A DNA stretch of 17,077 nt from Desulfobacterales bacterium (lineage in GTDB: Bacteria > Desulfobacterota > Desulfobacteria > Desulfobacterales > 4be13). The notes under the pieces were generated by a model. That model searched no databases. It saw only the letters and a list, made by a program, of their open reading frames with translations, and was not told where the DNA came from. The stretch is from assembly GCA_029934695.1 (NCBI GenBank), contig JAOZLU010000085.1:1-17077 (forward strand), written 5' to 3'. The position numbers were made by a program, and so were the translations under genes. Of this stretch, positions 1 to 7,235 are shown in pieces. Within the stretch, counting starts at the first letter, position 1. Each line of letters opens with the position of its first letter.

Positions 1-80
1 GATGTTGGATGTTGGATGTTGGATGTTGGATGTTGGATGTTGGATGTTGGATGTTTGATGTTTGATGTTTGATGATGTTT
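1..80. repeat. Heptanucleotide tandem repeat (GATGTTG/GATGTTT)
   Basis: Seven perfect copies of GATGTTG (1-49) are followed by three of GATGTTT (50-70), a GAT triplet and one more GATGTTT (74-80). The array is cut by the window start, so its full length is unknown. Since 7 is not a multiple of 3, the ATG inside each unit moves through all three frames. The GATGTTG part is open in every frame, whereas GATGTTT units create TGA stops. In the frame of the patatin gene a TGA lies at 63-65. Copy-number change would therefore alter the leader and promoter spacing rather than the reading frame. Confidence 0.97.
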
Positions 81-87
81 GATTTAC

Positions 88-91
88 AGGA
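88..91 (+). promoter_or_regulatory. Ribosome binding site deciding the patatin start
   Basis: AGGA ends 7 bases before ATG 99. The in-frame ATG codons at 72 and 75 lie inside the heptamer array and have no purine-rich site before them, so 99 is preferred. Confidence 0.6.
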
Positions 92-98
92 TAAAAAT

Positions 99-929
99 AT
101 GGAAATGGAACGATGTCTGATTCTTGCAGGTGGTGGGGCCAGAGGTGCCTTTCAGGTGGGTGCTTTGCAATTTTTACAGGAAATGGGTTGGAAGCCGGAG
201 ATGATTTGCGGCAGTTCTGTTGGGGCCATTAATGCGGCGGCAATCGGCTCCGGTACAGATTTGGATGAACTGGCCCGTCTCTGGAGGAGTTTTGACCGTC
301 ACAAGATATATAAAATTACCCTGAAAAAATTTATTCTGACCTTTTTGGGCGGACGTAAATTTAACCCTGTTATGGACACAGGCCCTCTCAGGGCTATGTT
401 GACGGAACATATAAACATGGAGGCCCTGCGAAAGAGCAGAACAGAAATCATTGTCACTGCTGTCAATATGCTGACATCTGAGTTGAGATACTTTGACAAC
501 CGTGTTATCAATGTGGAACATATCATGGCTTCAAGTGCCATGCCCATGTTTTTTCCCTATCAGTTCATTGACGGGGAACCGTACTGGGATGGCGGGGTGA
601 TGGCCAATGTTCCCATAATGCCCGCTTTGAAACGCGGGGCAAAGGAAATTATTGTGGTTCTGCTTTCTCCTGTTGGCGTTTTCAAACAGCCGCTGCCCCG
701 GACACATGCCGATATCAGAGAGCTTATATTGGAACATTTTCTTATCGGCTCGTACAATACGCTTTGTTGCAACTTGTCCTGTGAAAACGTCAGGATCGCC
801 TTTGTGGCACCCACACGGATGCTCGGCCTTCGTTCCCTGCTGAATTTTTCCCCTGATCAGTCAGAGAAACTCATTCAGGAAGGATATGACAATGCCAGGG
901 AGCAGCTGAGTCAGTTTTTTGGACAGTGA
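99..929 (+). CDS. Patatin-like phospholipase family protein
   Basis: This is a predicted serine lipid acyl hydrolase of the patatin / RssA-YjjU type, 276 residues from ATG 99. The oxyanion-hole glycine motif GGGARGAF is at residues 11-18. The nucleophile elbow GSSVG at 38-42 places the catalytic serine at S40, and the DGG motif at 164-166 gives the second dyad residue, D164. Both catalytic parts are intact and the length is normal for small bacterial single-domain patatins. No signal peptide or membrane segment is visible, so a cytoplasmic or membrane-peripheral enzyme is likely. The substrate cannot be read from the sequence. It is separated from the next gene by 133 bases of repeat-rich DNA and may not belong to the same transcript. 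Family assignment is firm; the physiological role is unknown. Confidence 0.93.
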   Translation: MEMERCLILAGGGARGAFQVGALQFLQEMGWKPEMICGSSVGAINAAAIGSGTDLDELARLWRSFDRHKIYKITLKKFILTFLGGRKFNPVMDTGPLRAMLTEHINMEALRKSRTEIIVTAVNMLTSELRYFDNRVINVEHIMASSAMPMFFPYQFIDGEPYWDGGVMANVPIMPALKRGAKEIIVVLLSPVGVFKQPLPRTHADIRELILEHFLIGSYNTLCCNLSCENVRIAFVAPTRMLGLRSLLNFSPDQSEKLIQEGYDNAREQLSQFFGQ

Positions 930-1047
930 AAAGTGGAAAGTAATTCTGTAGCATATATTTGTTGATGTAACATCTCTAGATGTTCATATTTTTACAGACA
1001 TAATTTCAACTTTCAACTTTTCACACTTTTCACTTTCAATTTTTCAC
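925..1047. repeat. Degenerate heptamer repeats with inverted partner upstream of xre
   Basis: Units TTTCAAC, TTTCAAC, TTTTCAC, (AC), TTTTCAC, TTTCAAT and TTTTCAC run through 1004-1047 with a period of about 7. The end of the patatin gene and its flank (925-941) carry the complementary pattern GTGAAAA GTGGAAA, so the two parts could pair as an imperfect hairpin around the promoter region. The tract stops 6 bases before the ribosome binding site at 1054-1059. Confidence 0.8.
962..990 (+). promoter_or_regulatory. Possible promoter with a 7-bp dyad operator for the XRE gene
   Basis: TTGATG (962-967) and CATATT (985-990) are spaced 17 bases apart and could be weak -35 and -10 boxes. Between them lies the dyad AACATCTCTAGATGTT (969-984), two perfect 7-base arms around CT. 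A dyad in a promoter spacer just before a gene for a DNA-binding protein is a usual place for autorepression. The dyad is seen directly; promoter and operator roles are inferred. Confidence 0.4.
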
Positions 1048-1062
1048 TGTCGGAAGGAGAGA

Positions 1063-1722
1063 ATGATGACGAATTCCAAAAATGAGGACAATACCGGGAA
1101 ATCCCGAATCCGTCTTGAGGCTTTTAAGGAGGAGATCGCTTCCTCTCAAGTCCTCAATGAAATTCTGAAATCGTATCCTGGGAAGCAGACCCTTGTTAAA
1201 ATGCTGTTCGGTATGACTTCAGCGGCCTCAAAAATTGTCTCAAAAACAGGTGAAATTCCTTCAAAATTGGGGAATGCATTATTCACTGCCCCCGAACGGG
1301 AGAAAATGATACAGGAAGCCGGCGCCTCATTAAGAGACCTGCGTGAACTTGCGGGGTTGACGCTGAGGGAACTGAGCGACGCGGCCCGACTGCCGGATCA
1401 GTCCTTGCTGACCGCTGTGGAAAACGGAACCGCCACCCTTTCTTTTGAACTCATTTTACGTCTGGCAGCATTGCTGGCGCGCCATGATCCCATCCCTTTC
1501 ATCATCAAATATACCCGGACATATAATCCTGAAATATGGGCGATTCTGGAAGGATGGGGACTGGGAAAGCTGCCGTTGCAACTGGAGCGGGAACGGCAGT
1601 TCATAAATATTTACAGGAGCAATGACGCGGCAAGAGAACTGTCAGACAAAGAATTTGGGCGGATACTGGAATTTACCCGCTCTGCCTTTGAAATGGCCCT
1701 GCAATTTGCCGTGGAGGAATAA
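1063..1722 (+). CDS. XRE-family helix-turn-helix protein
   Basis: This 219-residue protein has one recognisable domain, a Cro/CI-type helix-turn-helix at about residues 87-140. It contains LRELAGLTLRELSDAA and an NGTATLSFELILRLAALL-like second half, the classic XRE layout. The N-terminal 80 residues and the C-terminal 75 residues, which are amphipathic and may be helical, match nothing I recognise. The start is ATG 1063 (ATG 1066 is an alternative), with AAGGAG at 1054-1059. The gene ends 45 bases before the PP2C response regulator, so co-transcription with the signalling genes is likely. It is probably a DNA-binding regulator of its own operon or of the pathway's targets, but the HTH is divergent and a non-DNA role cannot be excluded. 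Confidence 0.85.
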   Translation: MMTNSKNEDNTGKSRIRLEAFKEEIASSQVLNEILKSYPGKQTLVKMLFGMTSAASKIVSKTGEIPSKLGNALFTAPEREKMIQEAGASLRDLRELAGLTLRELSDAARLPDQSLLTAVENGTATLSFELILRLAALLARHDPIPFIIKYTRTYNPEIWAILEGWGLGKLPLQLERERQFINIYRSNDAARELSDKEFGRILEFTRSAFEMALQFAVEE

Positions 1723-1752
1723 ACTGGAAACTTGATTATCCAATCGCAACTG

Positions 1753-1759
1753 AAAGGAG
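1753..1759 (+). promoter_or_regulatory. Ribosome binding site deciding the PP2C regulator start
   Basis: AAAGGAG lies 8 bases before ATG 1768. It rules against the in-frame TTG at 1732, which would place this site inside the coding region. Confidence 0.75.
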
Positions 1760-1767
1760 CAAAAAAC

Positions 1768-2982
1768 ATGTCTGGCAAACACATACTTCTCGCTGAAGAT
1801 GATCCTCACATCCGCCTCTCTCTCTCAATTATACTGAGAAAGGCCGGTTATGAGGTGACAACTGCGGAAGACGGTCAGGACGCATTGGAAAAAATTACAG
1901 GGCTGAATAATACTCATAATTCTGCGGACCTCTTATTAACCGATATCCAGATGCCCGGCATATCCGGCCTGGAACTGATTGACGAACTCGAAAAAATGGA
2001 CATCCTGATCCCTGTTTTTGCCATAACCGGGTACGGGGACAAGCAAACCGTAGTGGACCTGATGCGAAGAGGCTGTGCAGATTATATTGACAAACCCTTT
2101 GAACCACAGAGCCTGCTTGAGCGTCTGCCCCTGATTTTCAAAAAAACTGAAAAGGTCAGAATGGAAAAGGAAAAACAGACGGTTCAACTGGCTCATGAAA
2201 AAGCTGAACTCGACCGGCAAGTCAGCTCTTATATGCATAATTTTGAAAAATTGCGGGAGCAGGTTGATTCAGCCGTAGGTGCTTATCAGAATCTGACACA
2301 TATTCAGGAGAAAAGTTATAAAGTGAGTGTGGCCTATCGTCATCAGCCCCTTTCGGATCTCGGGGGCGATTTTATGGATATACGGAACACGCCCACCGGG
2401 TGTGATATTCTGATGGCCGACGTCGCGGGGCATGACATGGGCGCATCTTACCACACAGTGCTGCTCAAAGCCTTTTTTGATGAAAACTGCCGCACCGGCA
2501 ATGATGGCCGATCATTCTTCAGCCTTCTCAATAATCAGTTGCTCGAAAATGGAAAAAACGAGCGGATGGTAACAGCCATATTCCTCCGGCTGAATCTGGA
2601 AATGATGCAGGGGGAGGTGGTATCCGCGGGCCATCCGCCATTGATCAGATTTTTAAAGGAAATACCGATACCTGACCGTGTAATGGCAATAGGAGATGTC
2701 CTGGGAATACATGAGAATGTCAGCTTTCAGGCAAAAAATTTCCCGCTTTCCCCGGGAGATCAGTTTTTTCTTTACACAGACGGGCTTACCAGTGCTTATC
2801 GTTCGGATGTTCATACCCGGAAGAAGGAAAAACTCGGAACGGACGGTCTTGAGGAACTGATTAAAAAACACTGCCGACTTTCTCTTGATAATATGATCGT
2901 GAATATCGAAAAAGCCATTACAGAAACTCATGACTACAAATTCAACGATGATATGCTGATTCTCGGCGTGGAAATTCCGTAA
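1768..2982 (+). CDS. Response regulator with RsbU/SpoIIE-type PP2C serine phosphatase
   Basis: The protein has 404 residues. An N-terminal receiver (about 4-122) carries the acidic pair D11/D12, phosphoacceptor D59 in LLTDIQMPG, T87 and K109, so it should be phosphorylated. A charged helical linker (about 125-180, likely coiled coil) leads to a PP2C phosphatase domain of the SpoIIE/RsbU kind (about 185-404). Its metal-binding acids are present: D201 in GGDF, D218 in ADVAGHD, D338 in YTDG and D394/D395 in NDDM. In partner-switching pathways such enzymes dephosphorylate a STAS anti-anti-sigma protein, and the next gene encodes a STAS protein with its kinase. The layout resembles HsbR of Pseudomonas (receiver plus PP2C), although HsbR has an extra kinase domain. 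No free CheY is encoded nearby, so this receiver is a plausible target of the CheA downstream. Confidence 0.93.
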   Translation: MSGKHILLAEDDPHIRLSLSIILRKAGYEVTTAEDGQDALEKITGLNNTHNSADLLLTDIQMPGISGLELIDELEKMDILIPVFAITGYGDKQTVVDLMRRGCADYIDKPFEPQSLLERLPLIFKKTEKVRMEKEKQTVQLAHEKAELDRQVSSYMHNFEKLREQVDSAVGAYQNLTHIQEKSYKVSVAYRHQPLSDLGGDFMDIRNTPTGCDILMADVAGHDMGASYHTVLLKAFFDENCRTGNDGRSFFSLLNNQLLENGKNERMVTAIFLRLNLEMMQGEVVSAGHPPLIRFLKEIPIPDRVMAIGDVLGIHENVSFQAKNFPLSPGDQFFLYTDGLTSAYRSDVHTRKKEKLGTDGLEELIKKHCRLSLDNMIVNIEKAITETHDYKFNDDMLILGVEIP

Positions 2983-3015
2983 TCAGCCATTGGTTACTGT
3001 CAATTCCCAGATAAT

Positions 3016-3050
3016 AAATGAGGAATCACCAATGAGCAATGACCAATAAG
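3016..3050. repeat. Degenerate heptamer tract before the kinase-STAS gene
   Basis: Five period-7 units, AAATGAG GAATCAC CAATGAG CAATGAC CAATAAG, run directly into the ribosome binding site (AAGGGA, 3048-3053). The preceding bases (about 2987-3007) include an inverted ATTGGTTACTGTCAATT-like partner. Confidence 0.75.
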
Positions 3051-3060
3051 GGAAAAAAAT

Positions 3061-3792
3061 ATGTTCAGAATGAGTGAGGACACGAATTCGATCACTTTCA
3101 AATTTTCTTCTGAGATGTACCTGGTAGATCGGGTCATTCAGACATGCCGGGAGTATCTGGGACGATTTAATGTTTCAGAATTTTCTCAATTCAGACTGGT
3201 TGTTCGGGAGATTCTGATCAATGCGGTTGAGCATGGCAACCGGAATGTTGCAGAACATAAGGTGACATGTGAAATTGCGCGGCTGAATGGACGGCAGTTC
3301 AGTGTCATGGTGGAAGATGAAGGCGACGGTTTCGAGTATAAAACGCTGAATATGGAAATGCCGGAAGATCCGCATGAGCTCCGCAGTCGTGGCTATGCCC
3401 TGATAAACGCATTTACAGATCAGATAGAATTCAATGATAAAGGCAATCGCGTCACAGTGTATTTCAGCCCGCCTCAGGTGACAAAATTCAGTGTGGGAAA
3501 TGATGATGGCTGGCAGATTGTCACACCATCCGGGGATATTACTGCAAGTACGGCGGACAAATTTCGGACGATTCTTGTGGAACTGCTTGACCAGGGACAC
3601 AGACAATATCGTTTTGATTTCAGCCATGTGGAAGATATTGATTCTGTGGCCTTGAGCGTTATGATTATTTTTGCTAAGATGCTTCGCAAGGAACGTGCAA
3701 ATAGTCAACTGGAAGTTGTGAATGCAAGAAAAGCCCTGACGGATCTTTTCCAGATGACGCGTATGGATAAAACCTATTCAGTGAAAAATTGA
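3061..3792 (+). CDS. RsbW-like serine kinase fused to a STAS anti-sigma-antagonist domain
   Basis: This 243-residue protein joins the two halves of a partner-switching pair. Residues about 12-137 form a GHKL ATPase of the RsbW/SpoIIAB (HATPase_c_2) type, with the N-box REILINAVEHGN (N54) and the G1 box VEDEGDGF (D86, D89). Residues about 148-240 form a STAS domain, with FDFSHVEDIDSVALSVMI around S195. S195 aligns with the phosphorylatable serine of SpoIIAA/RsbV, although the usual following Ser/Thr-Gly is Val-Ala. The kinase may phosphorylate its own STAS domain in cis or in trans, and the upstream PP2C enzyme would reverse this. Start ATG 3061 has AAGGGA 7 bases before it; M4 is an in-frame alternative. 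The downstream target (a sigma factor, cyclase or other partner) is not in the window. Confidence 0.9.
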   Translation: MFRMSEDTNSITFKFSSEMYLVDRVIQTCREYLGRFNVSEFSQFRLVVREILINAVEHGNRNVAEHKVTCEIARLNGRQFSVMVEDEGDGFEYKTLNMEMPEDPHELRSRGYALINAFTDQIEFNDKGNRVTVYFSPPQVTKFSVGNDDGWQIVTPSGDITASTADKFRTILVELLDQGHRQYRFDFSHVEDIDSVALSVMIIFAKMLRKERANSQLEVVNARKALTDLFQMTRMDKTYSVKN

Positions 3793-3825
3793 AAGCGGGA
3801 AGTGTTCGGTGTCTGATTATAGCAG

Positions 3826-3930
3826 ATTTAGGGAAGCCCCGTCAAGCCCCGCAGGGGCGACATGTTTGCAGCACCGGCAGGCCCGAAGCCCGTCAAGCGG
3901 CATGTTTGCAACTGATGACTGACAACTGAC
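3826..3930. repeat. Intergenic GC-rich repeats and AACTGAC heptamers before cheA
   Basis: Two diverged copies of one element are visible: AAGCCCCGTCAAGC to GGGGCGACATGTTTGCA (3835-3871) and GAAGCCCGTCAAGC to GGCATGTTTGCA (3890-3909). The first includes a small GCCCC/GGGGC hairpin. They are followed by three heptamers, AACTGAT GACTGAC AACTGAC (3910-3930), which stop 3 bases before the cheA ribosome binding site. Confidence 0.75.
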
Positions 3931-3947
3931 AAAAAGGATTGGAGCGT

Positions 3948-6900
3948 ATGGAAGCCGAGAGAGAGTTCGTTGACCAATTTGTAATGGAAGCAAGGGAACA
4001 TCTTGATACCATTGAAGATGATTTTCTGAAGTTGGAAAATCAGAGGGATAATCCTGATCAGACGCTTGTTGACAAGGTGTTTCGGGCAATTCACTCAATT
4101 AAAGGCGCTTCCGGCTTTCTCGGACTGACTAAGATCGGCAATCTTGCCCATGTTATGGAAACATTGCTTTCCATGATGCGGGCAGGGGAGGTTCAGCCTG
4201 AATCCGAATTTATTGACGCACTTCTGGCCGGAGCGGATATTCTCGGGGCCATGGTGGATGATGTCGAGCACAGTAATGAGACAGATATAACAAAAATTCA
4301 TGATCGCCTCGCCACCCTGCTTGCCCGGGTGATATCCCCGAAAGTCAAACACGAAATGAATACTCCTGTAAAGCTTTCCGGTTCCGAGGGAGACTACATC
4401 GGATTTGATATTAACGAATTCACACTGAAAAATATTCCTCCGAATATGTCTCTCTATGTCCTGAAATATGACCTTACCGAGCTTTCCAAAAAAGAACATA
4501 AAAGCCCTGTGGCCCTGATCAGAGACCTTCTCAGCACAGGCGAGATTATAGATGCGAAATTAGACATCCCTTTCAATGATCTCCGCAGTGGTCTTCCCCA
4601 GGCACCCCTGGTATATGAGGTGCTGTACGCCACTTTCCTGCTTCCTGATGATATCCAGGAAATAGCAGGGCTGCCAGAAGATCGGGTGTCTTATGTTGAA
4701 AGAGGCGATTCAGCAGGAGTTATTCCGATTTCTTCGGGATTTCGGGTTCCGAGTTTCAATCTCCGAACGCCGGTTTCCGAGACCCCTCTTCCTGAACAAA
4801 GTCCCCATCCCCAAGCTGTAGTCATCAATAGGGAAAAGAGGTCAGAGAGGAGAGGAGAGAAGGCAGAGGAGGGCAGGGAGAGGACAGGAGATAAAGAGGA
4901 GAAGACAGAGAAAAGGGCTGACGATAACCAGCCGGCAACAACCGAGGACAGCCGGCAACTGGCAACAGACACCGAGAAGCCCCAAGTTCTGCCTGATGTT
5001 GAACCGGAACAGGAGCCTCATGATACTGGCGTTGATCTGAGCAGTTCTGTACGAATCCATGTTGATATTCTTGATAAATTAATGATGCTGGTTGGCGAGC
5101 TTGTTCTTGTACGCAATCAGCAGATACTTTCCATGGAGAATGCAGACCCTGTTTCCCAGTTCATCGCCCAGCGACTGGATGCTGTCACCACCGAGTTGCA
5201 GGAAACGGTCATGCGTACTCGGATGCAGTCGATTGGCAAGATATTCAGAAAATTTCCCCGTATTATCCGCACACTTGGGAAGGCCCATGGCAAGTATATC
5301 AGAATTACCCTCAATGGCAGCAAGGTTGAGCTGGATAAGACGATTCTGGAATCTCTGACTGATCCCCTGACCCATCTCATCCGCAATTCCTGCGATCATG
5401 GTATTGAAAGCCCGGAAGAAAGGACCCGTGCCGGAAAACCCGAAACCGGCCACATCACGCTCGGCGCCTGGCATGAAGCCGGCCATATCAACATTGAAAT
5501 CAGGGATGACGGCAGGGGAATCAATCCGGACATCATCAGACAGAAGGCTTTGGAGAAAAGGCTGAAAACGGTAACTGAACTGAACCGGATGAGTGACAAT
5601 GAAATTCTGAGACTCATTCTTCTGCCCGGATTTTCCACCGCGGATAAGGTCAGCGAGCTTTCAGGCCGGGGCGTGGGAATGGATGTGGTCAAAACCGGCA
5701 TTGAAAAACTGGGAGGGATCATTGATCTGGAATCTGCTGTGGGCGAAGGCACTGGGATTCATCTCAGGTTGCCGCTGACCCTTGCAATTATTCCATGCCT
5801 CATTGTCATATCGGGGGAAGACAGATACGCCATTCCCCAGGTTAATCTTGTGGAACTGGTGTGTCTGTATGATGAAGACGTGCATACGAAGATAGAAATT
5901 GCGGATAACCAGGAGGTCTATCGTCTTCGGGACCGTCTTTTGCACATGGTGCGCTTCTCAGAGGTGCTGGCAAGGCCGGCACCGTTCGCCACGGAAGTCG
6001 TATCCGAAATTATTGAAAAATCTCGGACTTCTGCTTCCGCCTTCCGGGCCGGGCCCGAAGATCAGGAAGCATCTCTCAACTTTGCTGTTCTCAAAGTCGG
6101 GACAGGACGTTTCGGGCTGATCATTGATCATGTGCTTGGCACAGAGGAGATCGTGGTCAAACCCATGCATCCGGCGTTGAAGTCCTTGAACATCTATTCC
6201 GGAGCCACTGTCATGGGCGACGGCAAAGTCGCACTGATTCTGGATATAGAAGGTATTGCCGCCCATGCCGGGGTAATTACTGGCACCCGTGCGGATGAAC
6301 TGCATACGGATACTGTGGAAAATGATGATGATCTGCAGACAGTGCTTCTTTTCAAATACGGCGAGAAAGAACATTTTGCCATGACATTGCCGCTTATTCG
6401 CCGCATTGAACGAATTTCCACATTTCATATTGAGGAGATCGGTGAAAAAGAATTTATTACGATTAACAATATTTCCACACGGATTCTCCGCCTCGATCAG
6501 GTGCTGGATGTCTCAACAGGCACGGAAAGAGACGGAATGTTTCTCATTCTTCCCAGGTACATCAGACGACCGGTCGGCCTGCTGGCTTCGAGGCTTGTCG
6601 ATATTGAAGAGACAAGCGTACAGTTGAATACTGAAAGCTATATGGAAGACGGCATCATGGGCACTTCCGTCATACGCGGTCATATAACATTGTTTATAGA
6701 TATTTACCGCCTGATAGAAAAGGTTGAGCCGGAGTGGTTTGCTGACAGGCGAATGGGACTCTTTGGGATGCCCGGCCCCCCTGACAAAGAGCTTCTTGCA
6801 CATAACGAATCTGAAAAACGGGTGCTTCTGGTGGAAGATGCTTCATTTTTCAGGCAGCTGATCAAGAGCTATCTCGAAGCGGACGGTTATGAGGTGATTA

Positions 6901-7190
6901 CCGCAGAGAACGGTAAGATTGGCTTGGAGCGGATCAACGAGACATCCTTCAAGCTGGTTGTCTCCGATATTGAGATGCCGGTGATGGATGGATGGAATTT
7001 TGTCAAGCATCTCCGTGGAGGCAAACGACAGCAGAATATTCCCACAGTGGCCCTGACAGCTCTCGACTCCGAAAACGACCGGGAAAAGGCAAAACGATGC
7101 GGCTTTGACCGATATGAGGTCAAGATTGACAGGGAACGTTTTCTGACGACTGTGGCGGAACTTATGGGAAGGATGAAGTCTGAAGTATGA
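3948..7190 (+). CDS. cheA: Hybrid chemotaxis histidine kinase CheA with C-terminal receiver
   Basis: The kinase has 1080 residues from ATG 3948; AAGGA (3934-3938) fits this start better than TTG 3939. Domain order: Hpt/P1 (about 1-105, phosphorylated H49 in AIHSIKGAS); an unassigned 110-residue domain (about 140-250) where P2 would sit; a low-complexity charged linker (about 290-360); P3 dimerisation (about 362-460); ATPase P4 (about 462-608) with N480 in IRNSCDHG, DDGRG at 520-524 and GRGVGMD near 573; a CheW-like P5 (about 609-780); a second CheW-like domain (about 794-920); and a receiver (about 960-1080) with D1007 in VSDIEMP. All catalytic residues are present. Two CheW-type modules suggest unusual array geometry, and the fused receiver may act as phosphate sink or output. 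Its stop codon lies inside a heptamer tract reaching cheW. Confidence 0.97.
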   Translation: MEAEREFVDQFVMEAREHLDTIEDDFLKLENQRDNPDQTLVDKVFRAIHSIKGASGFLGLTKIGNLAHVMETLLSMMRAGEVQPESEFIDALLAGADILGAMVDDVEHSNETDITKIHDRLATLLARVISPKVKHEMNTPVKLSGSEGDYIGFDINEFTLKNIPPNMSLYVLKYDLTELSKKEHKSPVALIRDLLSTGEIIDAKLDIPFNDLRSGLPQAPLVYEVLYATFLLPDDIQEIAGLPEDRVSYVERGDSAGVIPISSGFRVPSFNLRTPVSETPLPEQSPHPQAVVINREKRSERRGEKAEEGRERTGDKEEKTEKRADDNQPATTEDSRQLATDTEKPQVLPDVEPEQEPHDTGVDLSSSVRIHVDILDKLMMLVGELVLVRNQQILSMENADPVSQFIAQRLDAVTTELQETVMRTRMQSIGKIFRKFPRIIRTLGKAHGKYIRITLNGSKVELDKTILESLTDPLTHLIRNSCDHGIESPEERTRAGKPETGHITLGAWHEAGHINIEIRDDGRGINPDIIRQKALEKRLKTVTELNRMSDNEILRLILLPGFSTADKVSELSGRGVGMDVVKTGIEKLGGIIDLESAVGEGTGIHLRLPLTLAIIPCLIVISGEDRYAIPQVNLVELVCLYDEDVHTKIEIADNQEVYRLRDRLLHMVRFSEVLARPAPFATEVVSEIIEKSRTSASAFRAGPEDQEASLNFAVLKVGTGRFGLIIDHVLGTEEIVVKPMHPALKSLNIYSGATVMGDGKVALILDIEGIAAHAGVITGTRADELHTDTVENDDDLQTVLLFKYGEKEHFAMTLPLIRRIERISTFHIEEIGEKEFITINNISTRILRLDQVLDVSTGTERDGMFLILPRYIRRPVGLLASRLVDIEETSVQLNTESYMEDGIMGTSVIRGHITLFIDIYRLIEKVEPEWFADRRMGLFGMPGPPDKELLAHNESEKRVLLVEDASFFRQLIKSYLEADGYEVITAENGKIGLERINETSFKLVVSDIEMPVMDGWNFVKHLRGGKRQQNIPTVALTALDSENDREKAKRCGFDRYEVKIDRERFLTTVAELMGRMKSEV
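4831..4917 (+). repeat. Polypurine tract inside cheA
   Basis: This 87-base stretch has only seven pyrimidines on the + strand. It encodes a Glu/Lys/Arg-rich linker between the P2 position and P3. The base bias is far stronger than the protein linker needs. Mirror-like GAGAGGAGAG runs could allow triplex structure, which is inferred. Confidence 0.7.
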
Positions 7191-7198
7191 GGGATGAA
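7171..7198. repeat. Heptamer tract across the cheA stop
   Basis: Four period-7 units, GGATGAA GTCTGAA GTATGAG GGATGAA, encode the last residues of CheA, provide its TGA stop (7188-7190) and continue toward cheW. Confidence 0.7.
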
Positions 7199-7220
7199 GT
7201 TCTTTAAGGATGAATTTTGT

Positions 7221-7227
7221 AAAGGAG
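7221..7227 (+). promoter_or_regulatory. Ribosome binding site deciding the cheW start
   Basis: AAAGGAG lies 8 bases before ATG 7236. The earlier in-frame ATG 7194 has no such site and would add 14 residues not typical of CheW. Confidence 0.8.
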
Positions 7228-7235
7228 TGACTGAT

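Noticed and set aside
1..80. CRISPR-like repeat array
   Set aside because: The units are only 7 bases long with no spacers; this is a simple tandem repeat.
3175..3708. 177-codon open frame on the minus strand
   Set aside because: It lies wholly opposite the kinase-STAS gene, whose domains are clear; the minus-strand product has no recognisable features.
7194..7235. Longer CheW from ATG 7194
   Set aside because: The extension has no ribosome binding site of its own and contains the good AAAGGAG that serves ATG 7236.
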